Assembly (NCBI GenBank): GCA_037200525.1
Contig: JBBCGG010000001.1
Span: forward strand, 1,468,501 to 1,532,500
Reading direction: 5' to 3'
DNA from: Methylocella sp.
GTDB taxonomy: Bacteria; Pseudomonadota; Alphaproteobacteria; Rhizobiales; Beijerinckiaceae
DNA length: 64,000 nt
A program made the position numbers and the translations under genes. The stretch's first letter is position 1. Every line of letters starts with the position of its first letter. Below, one piece after another: positions 53,313 through 62,436 of the stretch. Under the pieces are notes generated by a model. It was not told where the DNA came from. It worked only from the letters and a program-made list of their open reading frames with translations, and ran no database searches.

Positions 53313-54623
53313 ATGGATTCGTCTCGTAGAAAGTTCCTCCAGACCGCCTCGGTCGCCGCCGCCGCCATCGCCGCCCCGCAGATATGGATCCCGATGGCGA
53401 GCGATGCCTGGGGCGCAACCCTGAAGAAGGGCGAGCCGATTAAGGTCGGGCTTCTCTTTTCGCTAACCGGCGCTCTTGCAGTCCCAGAAGAAGACTCAAC
53501 GCTCGTCATGCAATACGCGATTGACGAGATTAATAAGAATGGCGGCGTCGCCGGCCACCAGATCGAGCCAATTATTGTCGACGCAAAATCCGACTTCAAC
53601 GTCTACTCAGAGAAAGCCAAAGAGCTGATCCTGCGCGATAAGGTCATCTCGATTTTTGGCTGCTATACTTCGGCGAGCCGCAAGGCGATTTTGCCGACCG
53701 TAATGTCGCAAAACAGTCTCCTCTATTATCCAACTTGCTACGAAGGCGCCGAGTGCACTCAAAATACGATCTGCACCGGCCCGCTCGCCAATCAGCATTC
53801 GAAAGATCTGATTCCTTACATGGTTCAGAATTTCGGGAAAAAGGTCTTCTTCGTCGGCTCAAACTACGTATGGCCGAAAGAATCCAATAAGAACGCCAAG
53901 GTCTGGCTTTCAGCCGCGAACGGTGAATTGGTCGGCGAAGAGTATATTCCGCTGGGCAGTTCCGAATTCGGGCCGATTTTGAACAAAATCCGCGATGCGA
54001 AACCGGACTTCATTTTCTCGACGGTGGTAGGCGCATCCGATATCGCCTTCCACAAGCAGTTCAAGCAGGAAGGATTTAAAGTCGACTCGATGCCGATCGC
54101 TTCGCTGACGACGGGCGAGATCGAAACCCGCGCCATGGGCAATGAATTCGGGGCAGGTCACTTCCTCTCGGCTCCTTATTTTCAGGCGCTCGACAATCCG
54201 ACCAACCACAAATTCGTCGAAAGCTTCCTCAAGAGCAAATACGGGAAAAACGGCGCTACCCATTACAATATGGAGGAAACATATACCTCCGCCTATGTCT
54301 TCAAATATGGCCTCGAAGCCGCGATCAAAAAGGCGGGCAGCATCGATGGAATTACGCCGAAAATGATCCGCGACGCGAGCGGCGGGATCAAAGTCGAGGA
54401 CGAGATCTCGCCGGAAGGCCTGATTTGGATCGACGATCAGAATTTCAATACGTGGTTGAAGCCGAAGATCGGACAATGCCAGGCTGACGGCAGCTTCAAG
54501 ATCGTGAAGCAAGCCGAAAAGCAAGTCGCTCCGGACCCCTATTCGATCTATCCGGATGTCGGCGTATGCACATCGACAGGCCTTAAGGCTCCCGACGGCA
54601 AACTCCGCGTCAATGTGATTTGA
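53313..54623 (+). CDS. Urea/short-chain-amide ABC substrate-binding protein
   Basis: A 436-residue periplasmic binding protein with a twin-arginine-type leader (SSRRKFLQTASVAAAAIAAP). The mature domain belongs to the UrtA/AmiC/FmdD group: VGLLFSLTGALAVPEEDSTLVMQYAIDEINKNGG, GCYTSASRKAILPTVMSQNSLLYYPTCYEGAE, FVGSNYVWPKESNKNAK and ETYTSAYVFKYGLEAA. It most likely binds urea, formamide or dimethylformamide-like amides. ATG 53313 follows GGGGG; it is the first gene of the importer. Confidence 0.88.
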   Translation: MDSSRRKFLQTASVAAAAIAAPQIWIPMASDAWGATLKKGEPIKVGLLFSLTGALAVPEEDSTLVMQYAIDEINKNGGVAGHQIEPIIVDAKSDFNVYSEKAKELILRDKVISIFGCYTSASRKAILPTVMSQNSLLYYPTCYEGAECTQNTICTGPLANQHSKDLIPYMVQNFGKKVFFVGSNYVWPKESNKNAKVWLSAANGELVGEEYIPLGSSEFGPILNKIRDAKPDFIFSTVVGASDIAFHKQFKQEGFKVDSMPIASLTTGEIETRAMGNEFGAGHFLSAPYFQALDNPTNHKFVESFLKSKYGKNGATHYNMEETYTSAYVFKYGLEAAIKKAGSIDGITPKMIRDASGGIKVEDEISPEGLIWIDDQNFNTWLKPKIGQCQADGSFKIVKQAEKQVAPDPYSIYPDVGVCTSTGLKAPDGKLRVNVI

Positions 54624-54816
54624 TTTGGCGCCCGACGCCTGCGGCGGCGGGTTCCAGGACGACGCTATGCGTCGAATAAAGAGGGCCCGGGCGTGATCGT
54701 TTCGATCTTGAAACCGTCATGCTCGAATCTTCTCGATCGGGCTTCATAGAGCCCATCGCATTTTCGCCGGCAAACGATGCGCCGCCACGAACGGCGGGCG
54801 CGGTCGGAGATGACTG

Positions 54817-55713
54817 ATGACAGGGCATTCCTTATCCGCGGACGCGATCCCAATCCTGAACTCGCTGATACTCGGTCTCAGCATCGCGAGCATCTGGCTC
54901 ATCGCGGCGCTTGGTCTTGCTATCATCTACGGAACGATCGGCGTGATCAATATGGCGCATGGCGAATTCATCATGCTCGGCGCCTACACTTCATACGCTC
55001 TTCAATCCCTGGTCGGCCTTCCCTTTTTACTCTGCATCCCGGCTTCCTTCGTGGTCGTCGGCTTGATTGGACTTATTCTGGAGCGAGGGCTGATCCGCTA
55101 TCTTTATAAACGCCCTCTCGACACGCTTCTGGCGACATGGGGCGTTTCGCTCGTGTTGACCCAAGTGGTTCGCCTGATCTTCGGCAGCGATCCTAAATAC
55201 ATCGCCGTGCCGGAGATGTTTCAAAGCAACGTACAGCTTGGTTTCGTCAATCTTTCCGTGCTTCGCATCTTCATCTTCGCAATCACCATCGCGCTTGTCG
55301 TCGCGACAGTGCTTCTGTTCTATCGCACGCGGTTCGGCATGCAGGTCCGCGCCGTCATGCAGAATAAGGAAATGGCGGCGTCGTTCGGCATCAACGCTGA
55401 TCGCGTCTACATGGTCACCTTTGCAATCGGAGCGGGTCTTGCGGGTCTTGCCGGCTCGCTGTTCGGCGTGCTCGCCATCGTATTGCCGACAATGGGTACG
55501 GCCTATGTAGTTCAGGCTTTTCTCGTCGTCGTCGTCGGCGGCGGCACGATTGTCGGGAGCGTTGTCGCGTCGGGCCTCACGGGCGAATTGCAGTCCATTT
55601 TCGCCTACGCCACGAGCGATACGTTCGCACGCTTCATTCTCTACCTGATGATTGTCGTCTTTCTTCGCTTTCGTCCCGCGGGGTTGTTTGCACCGGCCAA
55701 GGCGCGCCGCTAG
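54817..55713 (+). CDS. Urea/amide ABC permease, UrtB/FmdE-like
   Basis: A 298-residue membrane permease: LGLAIIYGTIGVINMAHGEFIMLGAYTSY, TRFGMQVRAVMQNKEMAASFGINADRVYM and VVVGGGTIVGSVVASGLTGELQS, landmarks of UrtB-type permeases. GGAG precedes ATG 54817. About 190 bases separate it from the binding-protein gene, without a recognised gene in between. Confidence 0.9.
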   Translation: MTGHSLSADAIPILNSLILGLSIASIWLIAALGLAIIYGTIGVINMAHGEFIMLGAYTSYALQSLVGLPFLLCIPASFVVVGLIGLILERGLIRYLYKRPLDTLLATWGVSLVLTQVVRLIFGSDPKYIAVPEMFQSNVQLGFVNLSVLRIFIFAITIALVVATVLLFYRTRFGMQVRAVMQNKEMAASFGINADRVYMVTFAIGAGLAGLAGSLFGVLAIVLPTMGTAYVVQAFLVVVVGGGTIVGSVVASGLTGELQSIFAYATSDTFARFILYLMIVVFLRFRPAGLFAPAKARR

Positions 55714-55764
55714 CGGCGGCCAGCAAAACCAACAGCGCGCCAGCGTCGGTCAGGAAATCGCATT

Positions 55765-56886
55765 ATGCCAAACCTTTATCATAACAAGTTTGCGCAATGG
55801 TCCGTTTACGCCTTTCTGTTCATCGTCCTCGCCATCATCCCGATGACGATCGACGACTCGTTTCTGCTTAACCAGTTCGCGATGTACGGCGTGTTCGGCA
55901 TGCTCGCCGTTTCGATCAGCCTGTCCTGGGGTTTTGGCGGCATTCTCAATCTTGGACAGGGAATTGCGTTCGGACTCGCGGCCTATGGGATGGCGATGAC
56001 GATGCAAATGCAGTCACAGGATCCGATTTCGAATCCGATGCCGCCCTTCATGCTCAATAACAGCCTCGATCATCTGCCGGCGCTTTGGGTGCCTTTCCAG
56101 AATACGACCATCGGCATCATCCTCGCTCTTGTGGTTCCGACCCTTTTCTACGTCTTCTTCGGCAGCCTGATGTTTCGCGCTCGCGTGTCGGGTCCGTTCA
56201 TCGCGATCATGACCTTGGCGATGCTCAGCGCGCTTTACACGCTGATCCTGGATATCCAGCCCTATACCAATGGAGCCAATGGAATCACGCCGCCGGCGCC
56301 GCTCAAGATTTTCGGGGCCGAAGTCGATCCATATAGCGTCGCCAGCTATTGGATCGTATATGCGCTTTTGCTCCTCACGACCGTTGGCGGAAAACTGCTG
56401 ACGCAAAGCAAATTCGGGCTCGTGACGCAATCCTTGCGCAGCGATCCAGAACGCGTTCGCTTCCTTGGCTATAATGTGGCCTCCTACGAGACCATGATCT
56501 ATGCGCTGTCGGGCCTCATCGCGGCTATCGCCGGCTGTTGCTTCGTCATGCTCGGCCAATATGTTTCGCCGGCCCAGCTCGACGTTAATTTCAGCATCGG
56601 AATGGTCATCTGGGCCGGCATCGGCGGTCGCTTCTCGCTGATTGGCTCAATGCTTGGCGCTTTCCTCATCCAAGGCGGCCAAAGCTATCTCGGCGACCAC
56701 TTCCTCGCGACATGGCTGCTTATGCTCGGCGGATTCTTCATTCTTGTCGTGCGCTTCCTCCCCAAAGGCCTCGCCGGATTGCTGGAGCAGGCGCTTGGCG
56801 CGTTGAGCGCCCGCTTTCCCTCGCAACGCCAACGTGTCGCAACGCGCGTAACAGGGGCCGATGCTCCGAGCAAGGTGGAGGCCTGA
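55765..56886 (+). CDS. Urea/amide ABC permease, UrtC/FmdF-like
   Basis: A 373-residue permease with LSWGFGGILNLGQGIAFGLAAYGMAM, SKFGLVTQSLRSDPERVRFLGYNVASYETMIYALSGLIAAIAGCCF and WAGIGGRFSLIGSMLGAFLIQGGQSYLGDHF, typical of UrtC. AGGA lies nine bases upstream of ATG 55765. It pairs with the UrtB-like permease. Confidence 0.9.
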   Translation: MPNLYHNKFAQWSVYAFLFIVLAIIPMTIDDSFLLNQFAMYGVFGMLAVSISLSWGFGGILNLGQGIAFGLAAYGMAMTMQMQSQDPISNPMPPFMLNNSLDHLPALWVPFQNTTIGIILALVVPTLFYVFFGSLMFRARVSGPFIAIMTLAMLSALYTLILDIQPYTNGANGITPPAPLKIFGAEVDPYSVASYWIVYALLLLTTVGGKLLTQSKFGLVTQSLRSDPERVRFLGYNVASYETMIYALSGLIAAIAGCCFVMLGQYVSPAQLDVNFSIGMVIWAGIGGRFSLIGSMLGAFLIQGGQSYLGDHFLATWLLMLGGFFILVVRFLPKGLAGLLEQALGALSARFPSQRQRVATRVTGADAPSKVEA

Positions 56887-56887
56887 G

Positions 56888-57628
56888 ATGGGCGTTCTCG
56901 ATATCCATCACCTGCACAAGAGCTTTGGAGGCACAAAAGTCATCAACGATTTCAGCCTTGAGGTAACCGAACTCACGCTATGTTGCCTCGTTGGTCCAAA
57001 CGGCGCCGGCAAAACGACGACCATGGATCTGATCACTGGACGACAGAAGCCGACGTCGGGCCAGATTCTCCTGCGCAGGGACGACATCACGGGGCTCGGA
57101 GAGCACGAGATCGCGCGCCGCGGCGTTGGCCGTAAGTTCCAGGTTCCAGCCGTGTTTCGCGACCTGACGGTTCGCCAAAATCTGGAGGTTGCCTACAGTC
57201 GCGAGATCAATCCGTTCAAGAACTTGTTCAGCTTCAGGCCCTCCGGCCTTAAGCAAAAGCTCGACGAGATCTTGACCGTTACCGGCCTGGCGGGACGGAT
57301 TGAAACGGAGGCGGGCACGCTTTCTCACGGCGAGACGCAGTGGCTTGAGATCGGCATGGTTCTGATGCAGGACCCCGCGATTCTCCTTCTCGACGAACCG
57401 GTCGCCGGCATGACTGAAGCCGAGATCGGGAAAACCGTCGGCATTCTGAATGAGCTGAAGAAAACCAATACGCTCATCGTCGTTGAGCACGATATGGCTT
57501 TTGTGCGCGAGATCGCGGACGTCGTCACCGTCATGCACATGGGCAGCCTCCTGGCGCAAGGCTCAATCGGCGAAATGGAAGCCAATCCAAGGGTGCGCGA
57601 GGTCTATCTCGGCGACCCGGAGGACTAG
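56888..57628 (+). CDS. Urea/amide ABC ATPase, UrtD-like
   Basis: A 246-residue ATPase: Walker A GPNGAGKTT, RRGVGRKFQVPAVFRDLTVRQNLEVAY (UrtD-type), LSHGETQWLEIGMVL signature and Walker B AILLLDEPVAGMTEAE, with VVEHDMAFVREIA. ATG 56888 begins one base after the permease stop and GTGGAGG lies upstream. Works with the UrtE-like ATPase. Confidence 0.92.
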   Translation: MGVLDIHHLHKSFGGTKVINDFSLEVTELTLCCLVGPNGAGKTTTMDLITGRQKPTSGQILLRRDDITGLGEHEIARRGVGRKFQVPAVFRDLTVRQNLEVAYSREINPFKNLFSFRPSGLKQKLDEILTVTGLAGRIETEAGTLSHGETQWLEIGMVLMQDPAILLLDEPVAGMTEAEIGKTVGILNELKKTNTLIVVEHDMAFVREIADVVTVMHMGSLLAQGSIGEMEANPRVREVYLGDPED

Positions 57629-57630
57629 AC

Positions 57631-58329
57631 ATGCTTTTAGGACTCAATCAGGTCACGTCCTATTACGGTAAGACGCCGATTCTCAAGGATATTGGCTTCG
57701 ACCTTGAGGATGGTCAGTGTCTTTGCGTGCTGGGCCGCAACGGCGTCGGCAAGACGACGCTGCTTCGCACCATCATGGGCCTGACGGACAGGATGTCAGG
57801 CGACATCCATATTTCGGGCGACGACATCAGCAAGGCGCCGACGCATCAGCGCGCGAAATATGGACTAGGCTATATCCCACAGGGGCGGCAAATTCTTGCG
57901 AATTTCACGGTCAAGGAGAACATCCTCCTTGGAACCTTTGCGCGCAACGATGGGCTTTCCGAGGTGCCTCCGCTTTGCCTTAGCCTTTTTCCATATCTTG
58001 CCGAAAATCTCGACAAGCGCGCGGGGCTCCTTTCGGGTGGTCAGCAGCAGCAACTCGCGATTGCGCGCGCTTTGGCGACCAATCCAAAAATCTTGCTTCT
58101 CGATGAGCCGACAGAAGGGATTCAGCCCAACATCGTGCATGAAATCGGCCAGACCTTGCGCCGCCTCAACAAGGAGTTCGGCATCACGCTGATTCTAACT
58201 GAGCAGCACATCAAGGTGGCGCGCAAGCTCGGCGACGCGTTCGTGATGATGGAAAACGGACGCATCGTAGCGCGCGGCCCAATTGCGGATATGACCGACG
58301 AACTGGTCGAGCGACACATGACGATCTGA
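57631..58329 (+). CDS. Urea/amide ABC ATPase, UrtE-like
   Basis: A 232-residue ATPase: LNQVTSYYGKTPILKDIGFDLEDGQCLCVLGRNGVGKTTLLRTIMGL, GYIPQGRQILANFTVKENILLG, signature LSGGQQQQLAIARAL, Walker B ILLLDEPTEGIQPNIVHEIG. GGAGGAC precedes ATG 57631. The genes UrtA- to UrtE-like are contiguous and directly followed by the dimethylformamidase genes, so they probably import its substrate. Confidence 0.92.
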   Translation: MLLGLNQVTSYYGKTPILKDIGFDLEDGQCLCVLGRNGVGKTTLLRTIMGLTDRMSGDIHISGDDISKAPTHQRAKYGLGYIPQGRQILANFTVKENILLGTFARNDGLSEVPPLCLSLFPYLAENLDKRAGLLSGGQQQQLAIARALATNPKILLLDEPTEGIQPNIVHEIGQTLRRLNKEFGITLILTEQHIKVARKLGDAFVMMENGRIVARGPIADMTDELVERHMTI

Positions 58330-58362
58330 ACTCAACGATTCAAATCAATAGGAGGATTCACC

Positions 58363-58803
58363 ATGCAATCGATTCCAAAAAAAGGAACGCCGGAGCGCCA
58401 GCGTTTGATCGATGAACACAAGGCCTGCATTGATTCGATGAAGGGAGTCGCCGGCAATTCAGTGCTGAAGTGCGGCGCGCCGGGGGACACGACGGTGCTG
58501 ACCGGCGGCGTACACGAAGACCCCGTGCTAAAACGCATACTTCTGCGCATGCGCGGCGAGAGCCCAAAGGGCAAGCTGATCATCATCTGCACGAAGGTCG
58601 ATAAGGAGTGGCGCATCGGGCGGCTGACCGGCATCCGCGGCGTGCCGCCGCAATTCGTCGATGACGTGATTTATACGGACGAGCAGGAGATCCAGCACGC
58701 GATCTTCCTCATGCGCCTTGACGAACTGCCTGAAAGCTACGGCTTTCCGGAGGATTTCAACGAAGGCTGGAAGCGCAAGGATGATAATTGGCCGGTGACG
58801 TGA
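58363..58803 (+). CDS. dmfA1: N,N-dimethylformamidase small (alpha) subunit
   Basis: A 146-residue protein matching the small subunit of N,N-dimethylformamidase, which together with the large subunit hydrolyses dimethylformamide to dimethylamine and formate. Markers are ERQRLIDEHKACIDSMKGVAG, ILLRMRGESPKGKLIIICTKVDKEWRIGRLTGIRG and ELPESYGFPEDFNEGWKRKDDNWPV. Strong GGAGG before ATG 58363. Length is near that of known small subunits (about 130). The large subunit follows after 51 bases. Confidence 0.87.
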   Translation: MQSIPKKGTPERQRLIDEHKACIDSMKGVAGNSVLKCGAPGDTTVLTGGVHEDPVLKRILLRMRGESPKGKLIIICTKVDKEWRIGRLTGIRGVPPQFVDDVIYTDEQEIQHAIFLMRLDELPESYGFPEDFNEGWKRKDDNWPVT

Positions 58804-58854
58804 ACCGCCTCATTCCTTTCAAGCGCATATCGCCAAACATTTAGGGAGTAAACC

Positions 58855-61287
58855 ATGACGTTCATGAGGCTAACCGGCTATGCCGATAAATTCGGCGTGC
58901 ATCCCGGCGACACGATCAAATTTTACGTCAATTGCGACGGCCCTTCCGAATACATGGCCGAAATCGTGCAGATGATCAACGGCGACACGAATCCGCGCGG
59001 TCCAGGATATATTGAAAAGCCGATCGTCGCCAACATAAACAAATCCTATAAGGGCCGCAAGCAGGTCGTGCACAGCGGATCCTACGGCTTCGTCCCCGAC
59101 GCCAAGCCTTTTCAAGTCGAGAGCTTCACTCTCCAATGCTGGATTTGGCCAACGGCGCCGAAGACGCACCCACAATATTGGAAGCACGGCGCGCAAGGTC
59201 TCGTGACCAAATGGTGCGACGGTCGCGGGTACGGCCTTTTCATCAATGAAGAGGGTTGTCTCGAACTGCGCATCAACGAGCATAAGATTACGACAGGCGT
59301 TCAGATTCGCGACCACGCTTGGCACTTCGTTGCTGCGACCTTCGACGCCGCCACAGGGGCCGTGACGCTTTATCACGAGCCGCAAGTCGTCTATGCGCTC
59401 GATCCCGTCATAGAGCCAGTCGAGACCATAGTGGATGCGGCGATCAAACATACGCCCGCGCCGGTCGCGCTCGGAGCCTATGTCGAAGCGCTTGCGCCGG
59501 ATGATCCGATGGCGGCCTCATCGAAGCCCGCGGGCGTCATCTTCGCGGGCAAATATAACGGCAAGATCGATAGTCCGCGCATTTGCAACAAAGCCCTGTC
59601 TCGCCAGGACATCGAGACGATGAAGCTTGGCGCCCAACCGGGCCTCACGGAGCGGCGCAACAGCGGTCCAACCGGGCGCCTTTCCGAGACGATTGTCGCC
59701 GCCTGGAATTTCTCGAAAGGCATCGACACCATCGTCGCGACGGATGAGGGGGCGTATCGTCTCGACGCGCAGCTCGTCAATTGCCCCAACCGCGCCATGA
59801 CCGGCTACAACTGGTCGGGAACCAATTTCGACTGGAAACATGCGGCCCATGAATATGGAGCGATCAGCTTCCATGACGACGACGTTGACGACGCGCGATG
59901 GTCCTCCGACTTTGAATGGGCTGTTCCAACCACTGGAATCAAGAGCCGTTTCTATGCGGTGAAGTTGACGACGGTGGACGGCGATGAGGAGTTCATTCCA
60001 TTCTGGGTCGTGCCCCGCATCGGCGAGGAAACCTCAAAGATCGCCGTCATGGTGCCGACGATCAGCTACATGGCCTATGCCAACGAGCATGTGGCGTGCA
60101 ACGCAGGCGGCGCGGAGCTCTTCGTCTATCGCGTGCCGATCATGCAGCAGCAGAACATGTTCCTGTCCGAGCATCGCGAATATGGCGGCTCGATCTACGA
60201 CACGCATACCGACGGAACGGGCATTTCGATCTCGTCGCGGCTCCGACCTATCCTGAGCATCCGGCCGAAATATGATCACTTCCTCGCCCAGGCGCCATGG
60301 CAGTACCCCGCCGACCTCCACCTCATCTACTGGCTGGAGACGATGGGTTATGAATATGACGTGTTCACCGACGAGGACATCAGCTACGACGGCTTGGCTC
60401 GGATTGAAAACTACAATGTCATCATCACGGGCTCGCATCCGGAGCACAACAGCGGGCCGCAGCTCGACGCGCTGCACAATTATACGCAGCGCGGCGGTCG
60501 GCTCATGTATATGGGCGCCGACGCCTGGTACTGGGTGCATTCGTTCCACCCCGCCTACGATCATCTCGGCCGTGGGGTCGTGACGGAGATGAGGCGCTGC
60601 GAGTCCGGCATTCGCACATGGCGCGCGGAGCCAGGCGAATATTACCACCAAGGCACGGGCGAACTCGGCGGCATGTGGCGCTATCGGGGCCGTTATCTTC
60701 ATTCCGTCGCCGGCGTCGGAATGTCGTCCGAGGGATTTGACGTTTCGTCCTATTTCTCGCGGACGCCAGACAGCCTCGATCCGCGCGTCAGCTGGGCTTT
60801 CGACGGCATTGGATATGACGAAAAACTCGGCAACTTCGGTCTCGTCGGCGGCGGCGCCGCCGGTCTCGAACTTGATATCGTCGATACGATGCTTGGTTCG
60901 CCGCCGCATACGCTCGCGGTCGCGACATCGGCGGGGCGCCATACTGAAGCCTATCTTCTCGTCATGGAGGACCTCGGCTTCAATCAGCAAGGCCTCGACG
61001 GCACCACGCATCCGCGCGTGCGCGGGGACATCGCTTTCCACGAGACGCCGAACGGCGGCGGCTGCTTCGCCTTTTCGTCAATCGCCTTCTGCGGCTCATT
61101 GCCGTGGAACAATTGCGACAACAATATCTCGAAGCTGGTGAAGAACGTGCTCGATCGCTTCGCCGCCGATGGTCCGTTGCCAGCTCCTCCGGCCGACGCC
61201 ATCAGGCATCGCGGAAGGGCCGATTACGATGCAAAGGCGCCGGAACATCGCAGCCGTAAAGAGCGCGGGGAACCGCTGCCGGCCTAG
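58855..61287 (+). CDS. dmfA2: N,N-dimethylformamidase large (beta) subunit
   Basis: An 810-residue protein. Residues about 1-60 form an N-terminal strand domain, 85-250 a concanavalin/LamG-like domain (FTLQCWIWPTAP, GYGLFINEEGCLELRINEH), and the rest the catalytic domain. The putative mononuclear iron ligands described for the Paracoccus enzyme (a Tyr and His-x-Glu) correspond to Tyr448 and His528/Glu530 here (GSHPEHN). It cleaves the amide C-N bond of dimethylformamide and related amides without an organic cofactor. Slightly longer than the usual ~760 residues. It follows the small subunit by 51 bases in the same operon. Confidence 0.88.
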   Translation: MTFMRLTGYADKFGVHPGDTIKFYVNCDGPSEYMAEIVQMINGDTNPRGPGYIEKPIVANINKSYKGRKQVVHSGSYGFVPDAKPFQVESFTLQCWIWPTAPKTHPQYWKHGAQGLVTKWCDGRGYGLFINEEGCLELRINEHKITTGVQIRDHAWHFVAATFDAATGAVTLYHEPQVVYALDPVIEPVETIVDAAIKHTPAPVALGAYVEALAPDDPMAASSKPAGVIFAGKYNGKIDSPRICNKALSRQDIETMKLGAQPGLTERRNSGPTGRLSETIVAAWNFSKGIDTIVATDEGAYRLDAQLVNCPNRAMTGYNWSGTNFDWKHAAHEYGAISFHDDDVDDARWSSDFEWAVPTTGIKSRFYAVKLTTVDGDEEFIPFWVVPRIGEETSKIAVMVPTISYMAYANEHVACNAGGAELFVYRVPIMQQQNMFLSEHREYGGSIYDTHTDGTGISISSRLRPILSIRPKYDHFLAQAPWQYPADLHLIYWLETMGYEYDVFTDEDISYDGLARIENYNVIITGSHPEHNSGPQLDALHNYTQRGGRLMYMGADAWYWVHSFHPAYDHLGRGVVTEMRRCESGIRTWRAEPGEYYHQGTGELGGMWRYRGRYLHSVAGVGMSSEGFDVSSYFSRTPDSLDPRVSWAFDGIGYDEKLGNFGLVGGGAAGLELDIVDTMLGSPPHTLAVATSAGRHTEAYLLVMEDLGFNQQGLDGTTHPRVRGDIAFHETPNGGGCFAFSSIAFCGSLPWNNCDNNISKLVKNVLDRFAADGPLPAPPADAIRHRGRADYDAKAPEHRSRKERGEPLPA

Positions 61288-61313
61288 CGTAAGCGACAGT
61301 GGGAGGATGGCTT

Positions 61314-62426
61314 ATGCTGAATCACGTTGGCGCCGGCCGCGATGTCGAGGAGCCGGCTGTTGCATCGAAGCATACCTTTCGGGAGCGAGCAGCGCCGGAA
61401 GGCGCCGTCCGCTCGCTATCTCCGGCGGCGTTTGGTTCGATTGATTTCGCTGTCCTCGAAGACGATGCGATCTGGACGAGATCGTGGGTTTCGATCGGCT
61501 TCGAGGACGAAATCGCCGCGGCAGGCGATATTCTGCCATTTACGGTCGGATATCACGGCGTGCATGTCGAACGGCTGCGAGGCGGCGGACTTGCCGGGCG
61601 CTTCAACAAAGCGCAGCACGGGGGCTGTCGGGTCGTTCCCGTTCAATGCCAAACCGGCGCGAAGACGCGATGTTCCTTCACCGCCTGCGGATATAGTCAC
61701 GATCGTCGACCGATCGCGGCGAACGCCGCAGACGCTGAGCGCGCTCTCGATCAATATCTTGGCCTTCGACCCGAGCGCCTTTTGCCCGTCGCGGTCAGGA
61801 CGTTCGGCGGCCTAATCGCCGTCAACCTCGATCCTTCGAGCGTTGCGGCGCCTAGTTGGCCGGATGCGGCGGCGTCTGGCTTTGACTACAGCGGCCAAGA
61901 GTCGGCGGATAGGCTGGGGCCGGAAGCGACGCACTGGGTCGAATGCGATGCGGATTGGAAACTGATCGCGCATAATCTAGCCTTGGGCGTTCAACGGTCG
62001 AGCGCGCGTGATTTTATCCACACCTCCATAAAGCTCGAGAGCGACCGTTCGGCGACGGCGACGATCCTGTTCCCGAATGCGGTCATCCTTACGGCGCATC
62101 AGCAGCGTTGCATGGTGATCCTTCAGCCGGTCGCGCTCGGCCGCACGCTTTGCCGCATTCGCATTTTCGGAAGATTTCCGGCAGTGGAATCATACCGGTC
62201 CGCGCTGCGAGGATGGCTCGCGGACATCGTACCGCGCTTATCGGCGGCGGAGGCGTCGCAGGTCGCGCTTCGATTTGATCCGACCGAGATTGCTTTGAAT
62301 CATGACCGGCGCACACCCTTGAGAGACGCGGGCGCTCCGGCCCCATGGCTTGAGGCAAGAATAAGCGAGCTTACGCAATCGGCGCCGCGAGATGCTAACG
62401 AGACGTTCTACACAACTCGTAAATAA
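61314..62426 (+). CDS. Divergent Rieske-oxygenase-like protein
   Basis: A 370-residue protein laid out like a Rieske oxygenase alpha subunit: FGSIDFAVLEDDAIWTRSWVSIGFEDEIAAAGDILPFTV at the start and SFTACGYSHDRRP in the cluster region. The canonical CxH...CxxH pattern is altered (QHGGCR, CxFTACGYSH), and no clear iron-binding 2-His-1-Asp motif stands out in the second half. It could be a non-catalytic partner, a novel cluster type or a degenerate oxygenase. GGAGG precedes ATG 61314; it is 26 bases after the large subunit of dimethylformamidase. Confidence 0.55.
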   Translation: MLNHVGAGRDVEEPAVASKHTFRERAAPEGAVRSLSPAAFGSIDFAVLEDDAIWTRSWVSIGFEDEIAAAGDILPFTVGYHGVHVERLRGGGLAGRFNKAQHGGCRVVPVQCQTGAKTRCSFTACGYSHDRRPIAANAADAERALDQYLGLRPERLLPVAVRTFGGLIAVNLDPSSVAAPSWPDAAASGFDYSGQESADRLGPEATHWVECDADWKLIAHNLALGVQRSSARDFIHTSIKLESDRSATATILFPNAVILTAHQQRCMVILQPVALGRTLCRIRIFGRFPAVESYRSALRGWLADIVPRLSAAEASQVALRFDPTEIALNHDRRTPLRDAGAPAPWLEARISELTQSAPRDANETFYTTRK

Positions 62427-62436
62427 GGAGATGGGC

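Noticed and set aside
60034-61041. Minus-strand frame of 335 residues
   Set aside because: Exact antisense of the dimethylformamidase large subunit; long antisense frames are common at this GC content.
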